Below, piece by piece: positions 15,638-24,323 of a stretch of DNA of 64,000 bases. The position numbers and the translations under genes are program-made. The notes under the pieces were generated by a model that was given only the letters and a program-made list of their open reading frames with translations, did not search any database and was not told the DNA's origin. Location: positions 62,001-126,000 of the forward strand of contig CALESJ010000045.1 of NCBI GenBank assembly GCA_937907025.1. The letters run 5' to 3'. The number at the start of each line of letters is the position of its first letter. The stretch's first letter is position 1. This DNA comes from an uncultured Faecalibacterium sp. (GTDB lineage: Bacteria > Bacillota > Clostridia > Oscillospirales > Ruminococcaceae).

Positions 15638-17458
15638 TTGGCAAAAACCATTCTGTTTGAGGAGGAGTCCTCGGCCCTGAAAACCCGGGTGGGCGCCTTG
15701 AAGGACAGCCTGGCGGGGCTGGACACGGCCCTGCGCACCGCCGAAACCGGTGCCCGCCGTGCCGCGTCCGTCACCCAGGGGCTGCGCGCAGCCTTTGTCC
15801 ATGCGGCAGCTCCGCTCACCGATACCCTGAACCCTGCCCTGGCCGAGCTGAACACCCTGACCGGGGAGCTGGGCGGGCGCAGCGGGGTGAGCAAGACCGC
15901 CGCCGGTCTGGACCAGGTACAGAAATCGGCGGCTGCGGCGGCCAAAAGCAGCACCAAGGCGGTGCGCAGCCTGGCCGGATTCGATGAAATCATCCGGATG
16001 GGGGCGGTGTCCGCCTCGTCGGGGAGCAAAGGCTCGTCCTCCGGCAAGAAGAGCAGCAGCTCTTCCAAAAAAGAGAGCGCAGAGGCGGTGCAGCAGACAA
16101 AAGGCGTGCTGCAGACCCTGAAAGGGGCGCTGGATGATTTCTGGGCGTATCTGCGCCAGTTTTACGCCCCGGCCATCCTGGCCTGGGGCTCGGTGTGGCG
16201 GCACATGCGGGACGCCGCCCTGGAGGTGTGGACGCCCCTGAAAGCCGCCCTGACCAGCCTGTGGCAGGATACCCTGGTGCCCCTGGGCAACTATCTGCTC
16301 ACCCAGTTTGTGCCCGGGCTGGTGAACAGCTTTTCCCTGGCTTTGTGGCCGGTGGTCAGCGGGCTGGGCACCGCTGCCATCACGGCACTGGGCAACACCT
16401 TTATCTGGCTGTCCGGCGTGGTGCAGCAGGCCCTAGACGGGGTGGTGCGCCCGGCCCTGGAAAATGCCCTGACGATCTGGCAGGGGCTGATGCAGGGCAT
16501 CACCGCCGCCTGGCAGACCTACGGCCAGCCCATTTTTGACGGTATCCTCACGGCGGTGAGCAACCTGTGCGCCATCCTGGACGCTCTGTGGACCGGAACC
16601 GTTCTGCCCCTGGCCCAGGGATTGCTGGAACAGGTGTCCGCCGTGTGGCAGGAATCCCTGGTGCCGCTGTTTGCGGACTTCACTATGTATATGGGTTCGG
16701 TGACCAACCTGCTGCTCAACCTGTGGAACCAGGTGCTGGCACCTCTGCTGGAATGGCTGGCATCAGCGCTCGGCCCTGTGGTGACCCAGGTATGCCTGCT
16801 CGTCAGCGGTGCCGTGACCACCGCCGTGGGGGTGGTGGCCGGTCTGGTCAGCACCCTGCTCACCGCCCTGCGCGGGCTGGCGGATTTCCTGTCCGATGTT
16901 TTGTGCGGGCAGTGGAGCAAGGCCTGGAACGATATGGCCGACACCGCCGCCCGGGTGTGGGAACGCATCACCGAAACGGTACGCAATGCGGTGGAAAACC
17001 TGAAAAATCTGGTGGCCGGGTTTGCTTCCGGGATCGTGAATACCCTGAAGAACGCGGTTTCCGGGGTTTTCAATCTGGGCGGCAGCGGTGCCGTGGTAAA
17101 AGTGCCCAACACCAAGACCCGCAATGCAGCCATTCTGCCGTCCATGCCCGACAGCGTCCTGCCGGTGCCGGCCCTGGCCCGGGGCGCGGTCATCCCGCCC
17201 AACCGGGAGTTCCTGGCCGTGCTGGGCGACCAGCGCAGCGGCACCAACGTGGAAGCGCCCCTGGCCACCATCCAGGAGGCTGTGGCCGCCGTTATGCAGG
17301 ACCTGCAGGACGGGGAACTGGCTGCCCTGGCGCAGGTGGTGGCCACCCTGCGGGAAATCCTGGAAGCGGTGTACGGTATCCATATCGGAGATGAGGCCAT
17401 CGGCCGGGCCGTGCAGCGCTATCAGACGCGGCAGGCCATTATTACGGGAGGATACTGA
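15638..17458 (+). CDS. Tail tape measure protein
   Basis: This 606-residue protein starts at TTG 15638. An N-terminal coiled-coil region is followed by a Ser/Lys-rich linker (about residues 128-150), a long hydrophobic helical middle (about 170-430) and a Gly-rich stretch. By the usual 0.15 nm per residue rule the tail would be roughly 90 nm, short for a siphophage. It sits on the tail-tip side of the chaperone genes. Confidence 0.85.
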   Translation: MAKTILFEEESSALKTRVGALKDSLAGLDTALRTAETGARRAASVTQGLRAAFVHAAAPLTDTLNPALAELNTLTGELGGRSGVSKTAAGLDQVQKSAAAAAKSSTKAVRSLAGFDEIIRMGAVSASSGSKGSSSGKKSSSSSKKESAEAVQQTKGVLQTLKGALDDFWAYLRQFYAPAILAWGSVWRHMRDAALEVWTPLKAALTSLWQDTLVPLGNYLLTQFVPGLVNSFSLALWPVVSGLGTAAITALGNTFIWLSGVVQQALDGVVRPALENALTIWQGLMQGITAAWQTYGQPIFDGILTAVSNLCAILDALWTGTVLPLAQGLLEQVSAVWQESLVPLFADFTMYMGSVTNLLLNLWNQVLAPLLEWLASALGPVVTQVCLLVSGAVTTAVGVVAGLVSTLLTALRGLADFLSDVLCGQWSKAWNDMADTAARVWERITETVRNAVENLKNLVAGFASGIVNTLKNAVSGVFNLGGSGAVVKVPNTKTRNAAILPSMPDSVLPVPALARGAVIPPNREFLAVLGDQRSGTNVEAPLATIQEAVAAVMQDLQDGELAALAQVVATLREILEAVYGIHIGDEAIGRAVQRYQTRQAIITGGY

Positions 17459-17460
17459 TC

Positions 17461-17835
17461 ATGCGGACAAAAGTGGACTTTTATCAGGTGGACGGCGTTC
17501 CTCTGCTGGTGCCGGATGCCGAACCGGAGTTCAGCTTTGCCGACCTGGATGCCAGCGATTCCGGCCGTGACGAGAGCGGCGTGATGCACCGCCTTGTGGT
17601 GCGGGAAAAGGTGGGGACCTGGAGCTTTACCTACGGGGCCCTGACCGACGAGGAGCTGCAGTATCTGCGGGAGCTGTTTGCGGGCAAGGCGCAGTTTGCC
17701 TTTACCCATCCGGTGTTCGGGGACAGCAACGCCACCGAAACCTGCACCGCCTACATGAGCCAGTGCAGCGCCGTGTGGAAGAACCAGCGAACCGGACAGT
17801 GGCGCAATTTTACCTTCAACATCATTCAGTGCTGA
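17461..17835 (+). CDS. Probable distal tail or tail-tip protein
   Basis: This 124-residue protein follows the tape measure by 2 nt and contains KVGTWSFTYGALTDEELQYL and a C-terminal WRNFTFNIIQC strand. Short beta-rich proteins in this position in Firmicute prophages (DUF6711-like) cap the tail tube before the large tail-tip protein. Confidence 0.65.
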   Translation: MRTKVDFYQVDGVPLLVPDAEPEFSFADLDASDSGRDESGVMHRLVVREKVGTWSFTYGALTDEELQYLRELFAGKAQFAFTHPVFGDSNATETCTAYMSQCSAVWKNQRTGQWRNFTFNIIQC

Positions 17836-17845
17836 GGAGGGGCGC

Positions 17846-20635
17846 ATGCTGAAACATAAAATCCGGCTGGCGGATGGCAGCGTGCTGACCAGCGGTGCCG
17901 GCACGACCAACGCCATCCGCAGCGTGGCACTCACCGAACAGGTCGAAAACGGGACGGACGTATGCCCCGGGGCGGCCTGCGCGGCCTGTGCCGAAATTGA
18001 ACTCTGGGTGCCGGAAAACCGGCTGGCGGTCAACCAGGGCGATGAACTGACCCTGATACGCCTGGACACCGATACCGGCACCGAAACGCAGGCGGGCATT
18101 TTCCTGGCTGAGAAACCCACAAAAACCAGCGCCAACGTGTACAAAATTACCGCCTATGACCGGATGACCCTGTTCGACCGGGACATGACGGACTGGCTGA
18201 CGGGAAGAAAGTTCCCGGTCACACTGGCCGACTTTCTGGCAGAGCTGTGCACAGCCTGCGGCGTGGAACCGGCAGCGGGGACCCTGGATTCCCTGCCCGA
18301 CGGCGGGTATGAAATACAGGCTTTCACCGCCGATGGCATCACCGGCCGCCAACTTCTCCAGTGGGGCGTTCAGGCAGCGGGCCGGTTCGCCCGTATGACC
18401 GCCGACGGCAGGCTGGAACTGGACTGGTACCGGGCAGAAGAGGGACTGCCGGTCATTGCGGCACCGCAGGAGGGGACCGTGCCGGTGGCGGTGCGCCTTT
18501 CGCAGGCTGTGCTGCGCACGGCTGCGGGGCAGATCTGGCGCATTGCCGGGGAAACGGGCTATTATCTGCAGGATACCCTGCAGTACGAGGACTACGAAAC
18601 CGCCCCGGTGGACAAGGTGCAGCTGAAACAGACGGAAGCGGATGTGGGGACCATCTGGCCCCCGGAGGAAACCGGCACCAATGCACTGGTCATCAGCGGC
18701 AACCGGCTGCTGACCACCGACAGCGCCCAGCGCCTGCAGCCGGTGGCACAAACTCTCTTTGCGGCGATGGAAACGGTCCGGTATACACCCCTGAAACTGA
18801 CCCTGCCCTTCTCGGAAAAACTCCGGCCCGGCAGCCGCCTGGATGTGGTGGATTCCTATGGCAGGGTGCGGCACACCCTGGTGATGAAGCGTACCATCAG
18901 CGGGCAGACCATGCAGCTGGAAAGCACCGGCAACGCCCGGCGGGATACCACCACCGCCGTCAACCGCCAGAATTATAAGGACCTGCAGGGAAAAATCTTT
19001 GAGATGAAAACCACCGTGGACGGCCTGGAACTCCGTGCGCAGCAGGATTTCCCGGGCAATCAGCTGGCGGATGTTTACTGGAGAAGGGGAAGCTCCGGGG
19101 CTGCGATGGGCGGCACCGTCACCCTGAACGGACGGAATGCCGTTCTGCAGGGGGATGGAACCGGCAGCTGCGGGGCCGTGGTGGAAGTACCGGAGAAAAT
19201 TCTGGACCTGCTGCCCGGGGCGGACGTGGAGTTTTCGGTGCGGTACCGGGTCAGGGCGCCCATCACCATCCTGGAACAGGGGGTGATCGGGGCCTATATC
19301 CGTGGCTTTGCCGAGTACGAGGAGAACGGCACCAAAAAGTCTGTCTGGACCACGCTGGCCATGGTGGCGGATGAGAAAAATCCGGCGGCCGAAAAGGACT
19401 GGACGACCGCCACGGCTTCCCTGCATATGCCGTCGGTCACACCGGGCCGGGTGTATCTGTTTGCCAATATCCAGTCCGGCACCGGCACCCTGGAAGTGGA
19501 AGACCCGGGGCTGGAGATTTTGTCGGCCAGGGTGACTACCCTGCAGCTGAACGCCGGGGCAGCCGAACTTTCCAGCGCCCGCATTGCCCTGACCGGTATG
19601 GTGGAATTCAACGACCTGGAACAGCGCGGACGCACCATCATCAATGGTGCCAACATCACCACCGGCACCGTGCGCAGCCAAAACGGTGCACTGACCATCG
19701 ACCTGGATAATGCCGCCCTGGTGGCGGGCAATGCCGCCGACCTGCGGGCCGGTTCCGCCGACAGCTATACCAAATTCCTTTGGAAAGGCTTCAACAGCTA
19801 CTCCGGCGGCGAGCTGCGCTCCGGCATGGAAAACAACTGGACCTGGTTCAACCGCAGCCTGACGGCCCTGTTCTCCACTTCCGGCCTGACCGGTGTTGGC
19901 TACAAGAACGCTGCCGGCACCCTGCAGGTGGGCTATGCCTATGACCCGTATTCCGATATCCAGAGCGGCTTTGTCAACTACATCAACGGGGCCGAGTACT
20001 GTACCGACGTGAGCAGTGCCCGCATCCAGCGCTGCCGGTACCAACTGTACCTGGAAAACTCGGTGGGCGGTGCCAACGACGGCCAGATCCAGGCCTACGA
20101 CAACGCGGTGACGGTGTACAACACCAACTTCCACTGTGTGGGCAACATCAGCTGCGGCGGCGCCAAAAACCGCATTGTGGCCACCGCCCATTACGGGTCC
20201 AGGGCCCTGAACGCCATGGAGAGCGCGGCTGCCGTCTTCTGCGATAACGGCAGCGGTATCCTGGACGAAACGGGGCTTTGCCTGCTGGTTATCCACCCGG
20301 TGTTGGAAGAGTGCCTGGACCCCCACGCGCTGCCCCAGTGGTTCGTGACCGGGGCGGCGCCGGGATTCTGGGTGGAAAAACAGGGCCGGGCTGCCCTGGT
20401 CCACGGACCTGCCGGGGCAGCGTTCGACTGGCTGGTGATGGCACCGCAGCGCGGATATGGCGATTGCTACGCGGATGCGGTGCCCGCTGACGAGCCGGTC
20501 CCCGATGCGGCGGCGGATACCGAACTGGACCTTGTGCTGGCACAGGCAGCGCAGCGCACCCGGGAGCTGGATGCCCTGACCGATGCCGTGGCGGAGGAAT
20601 GGTCCCAAATGGAAGAAATGGAGGAACCTGCATGA
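17846..20635 (+). CDS. Large tail-tip/baseplate protein
   Basis: This 929-residue protein has an N-terminal gp27/gp44-like ring region (about residues 1-350; AEIELWVPENRLAVNQGDEL and VYKITAYDRMTLFDRDMTDW). A middle carbohydrate-binding-like beta region follows (about 400-560), then a C-terminal part with short repeats and a terminal helix. It would form the tail hub and carry receptor-binding parts. The C-terminal 100 residues are acidic and may bind the small protein encoded next, whose start overlaps this stop. Confidence 0.75.
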   Translation: MLKHKIRLADGSVLTSGAGTTNAIRSVALTEQVENGTDVCPGAACAACAEIELWVPENRLAVNQGDELTLIRLDTDTGTETQAGIFLAEKPTKTSANVYKITAYDRMTLFDRDMTDWLTGRKFPVTLADFLAELCTACGVEPAAGTLDSLPDGGYEIQAFTADGITGRQLLQWGVQAAGRFARMTADGRLELDWYRAEEGLPVIAAPQEGTVPVAVRLSQAVLRTAAGQIWRIAGETGYYLQDTLQYEDYETAPVDKVQLKQTEADVGTIWPPEETGTNALVISGNRLLTTDSAQRLQPVAQTLFAAMETVRYTPLKLTLPFSEKLRPGSRLDVVDSYGRVRHTLVMKRTISGQTMQLESTGNARRDTTTAVNRQNYKDLQGKIFEMKTTVDGLELRAQQDFPGNQLADVYWRRGSSGAAMGGTVTLNGRNAVLQGDGTGSCGAVVEVPEKILDLLPGADVEFSVRYRVRAPITILEQGVIGAYIRGFAEYEENGTKKSVWTTLAMVADEKNPAAEKDWTTATASLHMPSVTPGRVYLFANIQSGTGTLEVEDPGLEILSARVTTLQLNAGAAELSSARIALTGMVEFNDLEQRGRTIINGANITTGTVRSQNGALTIDLDNAALVAGNAADLRAGSADSYTKFLWKGFNSYSGGELRSGMENNWTWFNRSLTALFSTSGLTGVGYKNAAGTLQVGYAYDPYSDIQSGFVNYINGAEYCTDVSSARIQRCRYQLYLENSVGGANDGQIQAYDNAVTVYNTNFHCVGNISCGGAKNRIVATAHYGSRALNAMESAAAVFCDNGSGILDETGLCLLVIHPVLEECLDPHALPQWFVTGAAPGFWVEKQGRAALVHGPAGAAFDWLVMAPQRGYGDCYADAVPADEPVPDAAADTELDLVLAQAAQRTRELDALTDAVAEEWSQMEEMEEPA

Positions 20636-20832
20636 AAAAGCTGACGGCTTTTACCGTACACACCACCGCCGAAGGCAAACGCTGTGCCTACATGTACAGC
20701 GTGATTGATGCCGAAGGCAACATCACCGAAAGCAACAAACGCGCCAACTGTGTGCTGCTGGATGCGGACGCCCTGGCGGCGGTGCAGTCGGTGGAAACCT
20801 TTCTGGAAACCCGTCTGGCGGCGGAAGAATGA
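20632..20832 (+). CDS. Small phage protein of unknown function
   Basis: This 66-residue protein starts at ATG 20632, overlapping the previous stop by ATGA. The sequence is soluble, with a beta-hairpin-like N-terminus (MKKLTAFTVHTTAEGKRCAY) and a C-terminal helix. Translational coupling to the tail-tip gene suggests an accessory role in tail assembly. I do not recognise the family. Confidence 0.65.
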   Translation: MKKLTAFTVHTTAEGKRCAYMYSVIDAEGNITESNKRANCVLLDADALAAVQSVETFLETRLAAEE

Positions 20833-20859
20833 CGCCAAAACCGGGAAAGGAGGAATACC

Positions 20860-21690
20860 GTGGCCGATACGCAAACGTATTATGACAGTACTTTCACCGG
20901 GCAGGAACTGGATGCAGCCCTGAAAAAGCTGCCCCGGGTGGACGAAGCGGTGGAGCAGTCGGCACAGAATGTGCTGCTGGCCCGCAGCTGGGCGCAGGGC
21001 GGCACCGGGCTGCGGGAGGACGAGGAAATCAACAGCGCCCGCTACTGGTGCAGCCAGGCCCAGACCATCACCCAGGGGGCAATGGGGTGGTATGCCGATG
21101 AAAACCAGCTCAAAGCAGCCCACGCTGCGGGCCGGAACGGCCAGTGGGCCATCGTCGGCACCACCGATACCATCTGGACCTGGGATGCCGATACGGCTGC
21201 CTGGGTGGATACCGGGGCCCAGATCGACCTGTCCAACTACTACACCAAACCTCAGGCCGAAGCCCGGTTCCAGATGCCGGTGGGCTATATCTTTGACTGG
21301 GCGCCGGTAAAAGGGCAGAACACCGACCTGTCCACCCCCGAAAAGGTGGCGCAGTATTTCGGGTACGGCACCTGGCAGGAAATTACCGGCCGGTTTACCT
21401 TTGCACACGATGCAAGCCATGAAGTGGGCAGCACCGGCGGCGAAGCAAGCCATGTCCTTACCCAGGCAGAACTGCCGGATATGACGTTGCCTGTCACCAC
21501 GATTGTGCGCAACGGTTCCGCCGGAATTCAGAATGACTATGGTGCTTCCGGCAACCGTATTATGACGAATACCGACGCTGCCACCCTGGAAGTAACCAAC
21601 CTTGCTTCGTTAAAGACCGGTGGCAGAAATGCCGCGCACAACAACATGCCGCCCTACCTGACCGTGTACAAGTGGCAGCGCATTGCCTGA
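20860..21690 (+). CDS. Collar-domain tail fibre/receptor-binding protein
   Basis: This 276-residue protein starts at GTG 20860 after AAAGGAGG. Its N-terminal third is a helical attachment region. The C-terminal part has FGYGTWQEITGRFTFAHD, EASHVLTQAELPDM and AAHNNMPPYLTVYKWQRIA, the hallmark of phage tail-collar (T4 gp12-like) tips. Such tips bind the host surface. No reverse transcriptase or template repeat is nearby, so there is no sign of targeted diversification. Confidence 0.8.
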   Translation: MADTQTYYDSTFTGQELDAALKKLPRVDEAVEQSAQNVLLARSWAQGGTGLREDEEINSARYWCSQAQTITQGAMGWYADENQLKAAHAAGRNGQWAIVGTTDTIWTWDADTAAWVDTGAQIDLSNYYTKPQAEARFQMPVGYIFDWAPVKGQNTDLSTPEKVAQYFGYGTWQEITGRFTFAHDASHEVGSTGGEASHVLTQAELPDMTLPVTTIVRNGSAGIQNDYGASGNRIMTNTDAATLEVTNLASLKTGGRNAAHNNMPPYLTVYKWQRIA

Positions 21691-21705
21691 AGGGGGAAAA
21701 CGGAC

Positions 21706-22368
21706 ATGAGATTGAACAACGGGGATGTGCTGCTGGCCTGGCCGCTGGCCCTGCATGTGCTGACTGCCGGTTACTTTTACAGCGACGGCAGCCGCCACGA
21801 AGCCATTGACCTGCGCACCAACCAGGGCGGCAGCATCGTTAAGCCGGTGTATGCCGCGGAGGACGGCACCGTACAGGAAACCCAGACCTGGGACGGACAC
21901 ACCAAGACCGGGATGCAGAGCTACGGCACCATGATCCGCATCCGCCACGCCGACTATGCGGGCGTGACCCTGCAGACCCGGTACGCCCACCTGTCCGCCA
22001 TTTGCGTGGCAAAGGGACAGGCGGTGAAAGAGGGGCAGCTCATCGGCTATACCGGGGACACCGGCAACGTGAACGGCGCCCATCTGCACTTTGAAGTCAT
22101 TCTGGGCGGGTCCCGGCGCAACCCGCTTGTCTGGCTGGACGGAGATTTCACCACGGCCAACACCCAGGTGTATACCTACCAGCCCGGCGAGTATGCGGTG
22201 CAGCGCCCGGCGGCGCAGGCACAGAGCCCGGCGGGGCGGCTGCAGACCATCACCATCGGACCTGTCACCCAGGGGGATGCGGATGCCATCCTGGCGGTAT
22301 GCAAGGAGCGCCGGCTGGACGAACTGGGCTTGTACCGGTCTGCCTGGACGGATGAGAATGCGGGGTGA
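21706..22368 (+). CDS. M23-family peptidoglycan endopeptidase (phage lysin)
   Basis: This 220-residue protein has the zinc ligands of the M23 (LytM-type) peptidases: H31-x3-D35 (HEAIDLR), H95 in YAHLS and H126-x-H128 in HLHFE. It cleaves peptide cross-bridges. There is no signal peptide, so release depends on the downstream holin-like proteins. A short C-terminal part (residues 165-220) with QTITIGPVTQGDADAI may be a wall-binding or spacer region. Confidence 0.88.
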   Translation: MRLNNGDVLLAWPLALHVLTAGYFYSDGSRHEAIDLRTNQGGSIVKPVYAAEDGTVQETQTWDGHTKTGMQSYGTMIRIRHADYAGVTLQTRYAHLSAICVAKGQAVKEGQLIGYTGDTGNVNGAHLHFEVILGGSRRNPLVWLDGDFTTANTQVYTYQPGEYAVQRPAAQAQSPAGRLQTITIGPVTQGDADAILAVCKERRLDELGLYRSAWTDENAG

Positions 22369-22372
22369 TGCC

Positions 22373-22684
22373 ATGGAGTATCTGCCTGACCTGATGAGCG
22401 GTGTGCTGCCGCTGCTGACCGCCTTTTGCGGCTGGGCGGCGGCGCGCCTTGCCCGCAGCCGCAAGGAGGAAAAAGCCATGCGGGAAGGGGTGAAAGGCTT
22501 GTTGCGCGCCAAGGTCATTGACCTGGGGCTGCACTACATTCAGGAAAAGGCTGTCCCGCCCTACGGGGTGGAAACGCTGCGCAGCTGTTACGACCCCTAT
22601 ATGGCGCTGGGGGACGGGGACCCTGCCGTGACCCATATCATGAAAAAATGCGAGAGCCTGCCGGTCCATTCCGGCAGAGAATGA
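22373..22684 (+). CDS. Phage membrane-anchored lysis-module protein
   Basis: This 103-residue protein has one N-terminal membrane helix (about residues 5-25) and a cytoplasmic helical part with YDPYMALGDGDPAVTHIM. Similar proteins with a YxxYxxLGGNG-like motif sit next to holins in many Firmicute prophages. The start ATG at 22373 follows GCGGGGTG; an in-frame ATG at 22358 overlaps the lysin end. Function is inferred from position. Confidence 0.7.
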   Translation: MEYLPDLMSGVLPLLTAFCGWAAARLARSRKEEKAMREGVKGLLRAKVIDLGLHYIQEKAVPPYGVETLRSCYDPYMALGDGDPAVTHIMKKCESLPVHSGRE

Positions 22685-22699
22685 GAGGGAGGCAATAGG

Positions 22700-22888
22700 G
22701 TGGAGGAATTCTGGAAGAATCTGGCGGCTCTGCTGAAGGTCAAAACCATTGTGACGCTGGTGGTCATCGGCGTGTTTGCAGCTCTGGCCCTGTCCGGAAC
22801 CCTGCAGCCGGATACCGTCATGACCATTGTGACCATGGTGGTGGCGTTCTATTTCGGGACCCAGTCCAACCGGACGAACAAAACATGA
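22700..22888 (+). CDS. Holin-like small membrane protein
   Basis: This 62-residue protein starts at GTG 22700 after GAGGGAGG. Two hydrophobic segments (about residues 14-32 and 38-54) with a polar C-terminal tail fit a small holin that makes membrane holes for lysin release. It is the last gene before the cassette terminator. Confidence 0.7.
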   Translation: MEEFWKNLAALLKVKTIVTLVVIGVFAALALSGTLQPDTVMTIVTMVVAFYFGTQSNRTNKT

Positions 22889-22894
22889 CAGAAG

Positions 22895-22933
22895 GCGGCG
22901 CAGACGGCTTTCCCGGCCGGTGCGCCGCTTTTT
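22895..22933 (+). terminator. Rho-independent terminator ending the phage cassette
   Basis: GCGGCGCA (22895-22902) pairs with TGCGCCGC (22921-22928), then TTTTT. Confidence 0.88.
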
Positions 22934-23020
22934 GCGCAGATACGGCGGAAAAAAGTAATCCTTGTGAGGATTGCACAAGAATCCGGACGGGATTTCTCAC
23001 CTGCGGAGCGGGCTGACCTC

Positions 23021-23050
23021 TTGACGTTGCGGGGGCGGATTGGGTATCAT
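23021..23050 (+). promoter_or_regulatory. Promoter of the carrier-protein-like gene
   Basis: TTGACG (23021-23026), 18 nt, TATCAT (23045-23050), 60 nt ahead of the start codon. Confidence 0.55.
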
Positions 23051-23109
23051 AAGGCAAAAGAAAAAGTAAAGGACTGCCGTGCAGTCAAAAGAATGGGGGA
23101 TACTGCAAA

Positions 23110-23346
23110 ATGACCAAGCAGGAACTGAAAGAGATCCTGGCGGAACAGTTCAGCTGCGATGAGAGCGAACTGACCCCCGCCACCACCCTGGAGGAACTGG
23201 GTGCCGACCAGGAAGACCTGATCGAACTGGCCTGGCAGCTGGGAGAAGGCATCGGCGTGGAAGTGGACGAAGACCGTCTGGAAGGGGCAGAAACCCTGGA
23301 AGACCTTTGGAAACTGGCCGTAGAACTGGAAGAAGAGGCGGACTGA
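23110..23346 (+). CDS. Acyl carrier protein-like protein lacking the phosphopantetheine serine
   Basis: This 78-residue, very acidic protein aligns along its length with acyl carrier proteins: N-terminal helix, TPATTLEELGAD loop, helix II and VEVDED. The family motif at helix II is D-S-L; here it reads A-D-Q34-E-D-L, so the serine that takes the 4'-phosphopantetheine arm is Gln. It cannot carry an acyl thioester by the usual chemistry. It may be a structural or regulatory relative. It has its own promoter and terminator and no fatty-acid or polyketide gene beside it. Confidence 0.75.
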   Translation: MTKQELKEILAEQFSCDESELTPATTLEELGADQEDLIELAWQLGEGIGVEVDEDRLEGAETLEDLWKLAVELEEEAD

Positions 23347-23358
23347 AACCGAACCGCA

Positions 23359-23390
23359 GGGCCCTGCACAGAAATGTGCGGGGCCCTTTT
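23359..23390 (+). terminator. Rho-independent terminator after the carrier-like gene
   Basis: GGGCCCTGCAC (23359-23369) pairs, with one mismatch, with GTGCGGGGCCC (23376-23386), then TTTT. Confidence 0.85.
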
Positions 23391-23483
23391 GCATACCGGC
23401 AGCTTTCCCAGAGGGAAAAAGGCTGATTCCTTTCGGAAACCGAAAATTCGATCGATGCAGTAAGTGAAAAAAGTTCCCAATCA

Positions 23484-23512
23484 TTGTCAAAGTCTGGCAG
23501 ATATGTTAGAAT
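23484..23512 (+). promoter_or_regulatory. Promoter of the surface-glycan operon
   Basis: TTGTCA (23484-23489), 17 nt, TAGAAT (23507-23512), about 35 nt before rfbF. No further promoter or strong terminator is seen until 39.24 kb, so the cluster may be one transcript of nearly 16 kb. Confidence 0.6.
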
Positions 23513-23546
23513 TGAAAATAAGCATGCAATGCAAGTAGGTGACAGT

Positions 23547-24323
23547 ATGAAAGTAGTAATCCTGGCTGGCGGGTTTGGTACCCGGATCAGCGAAGAGAGC
23601 GTCCTAAAGCCGAAACCTATGGTGGAAATCGGCGGAAAACCCATCCTGTGGCATATCATGAAAGGATATGCCCATTATGGATATACGGACTTTATCATCT
23701 GTGCCGGGTACAAGCAGGATGTGATCAAGCAGTATTTCTTTGATTACTATCTGCATAATGCGGATGTGTCCTTTGACCTTGCCACCAATTCCATGCAGGT
23801 GCTGAACTCCCACGCCGAACCCTGGAAGGTCACGGTGGTGGATACCGGGCTCAACACCATGACCGGCGGACGCATCAAGCGGATACGGCCCTATGTGGGG
23901 GATGAACCCTTCATGCTGACCTATGGCGACGGTGTTTCCAATATTGACCTGAACGCGCTGGAGGCCTTCCACCGCGCTCATGGCAAGGCGGTGACCATGT
24001 CCAGCTATAATGTGGGACAGCAGTTCGGCGTGCTGGATGTGGATGCAAACGGCCTGGTTACCGGTTTCCGGGAAAAGCAGGAAATGGACGGCAGCATGAT
24101 CAATATCGGATTCATGGTCTGCAATCCCGATATCTTCGACGTGATCGAAGGGGACGACACCGTTCTGGAAAAGAAACCCCTGGAAACCCTGGCGGCCCGG
24201 GGTCAGCTGCAGAGCCGCTGCCATGCCGGATTCTGGAAGTGCATGGACACCGTGCGGGATAAAAATCAGCTGGAAAAACTCTGGGCGCAGGGACAGGCGC
24301 CCTGGAAAGTGTGGAACGACTGA
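23547..24323 (+). CDS. rfbF: Glucose-1-phosphate cytidylyltransferase
   Basis: This 258-residue enzyme makes CDP-glucose from CTP and glucose-1-phosphate. The N-terminal nucleotide-binding signature LAGGFGTRISEES and KPKPMVEIGGKPILWHIM are typical of RfbF and distinguish it from dTDP- and UDP-specific enzymes. The ATG at 23547 is preceded by AAGTAGGTGA. It is the first gene of the glycan operon. The stop overlaps the start of rfbG (TGATG). Confidence 0.93.
   Translation: MKVVILAGGFGTRISEESVLKPKPMVEIGGKPILWHIMKGYAHYGYTDFIICAGYKQDVIKQYFFDYYLHNADVSFDLATNSMQVLNSHAEPWKVTVVDTGLNTMTGGRIKRIRPYVGDEPFMLTYGDGVSNIDLNALEAFHRAHGKAVTMSSYNVGQQFGVLDVDANGLVTGFREKQEMDGSMINIGFMVCNPDIFDVIEGDDTVLEKKPLETLAARGQLQSRCHAGFWKCMDTVRDKNQLEKLWAQGQAPWKVWND

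Larger units (their letters stand above)
8309..22935 (+). mobile_element. Compact phage structural cassette (GTA-like or defective siphovirus)
   Basis: About 14.6 kb, all on one strand, runs from a single strong promoter to a strong terminator. It holds one regulator, terminase, portal, capsid, connector, tail, tail-tip, lysin and holin-like genes in the order of a siphophage late region. No integrase, repressor, replication, recombination or head-protease gene is present, and no direct-repeat attachment sites are evident at the ends. Base composition looks like the neighbouring genes. The size and content resemble a gene transfer agent cluster, but a remnant prophage fits equally well. Confidence 0.75.

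Noticed and set aside
20860..21690. Collar-type tail protein as a target of a diversity-generating retroelement
   Set aside because: There is no reverse transcriptase, accessory gene or template repeat in the window.
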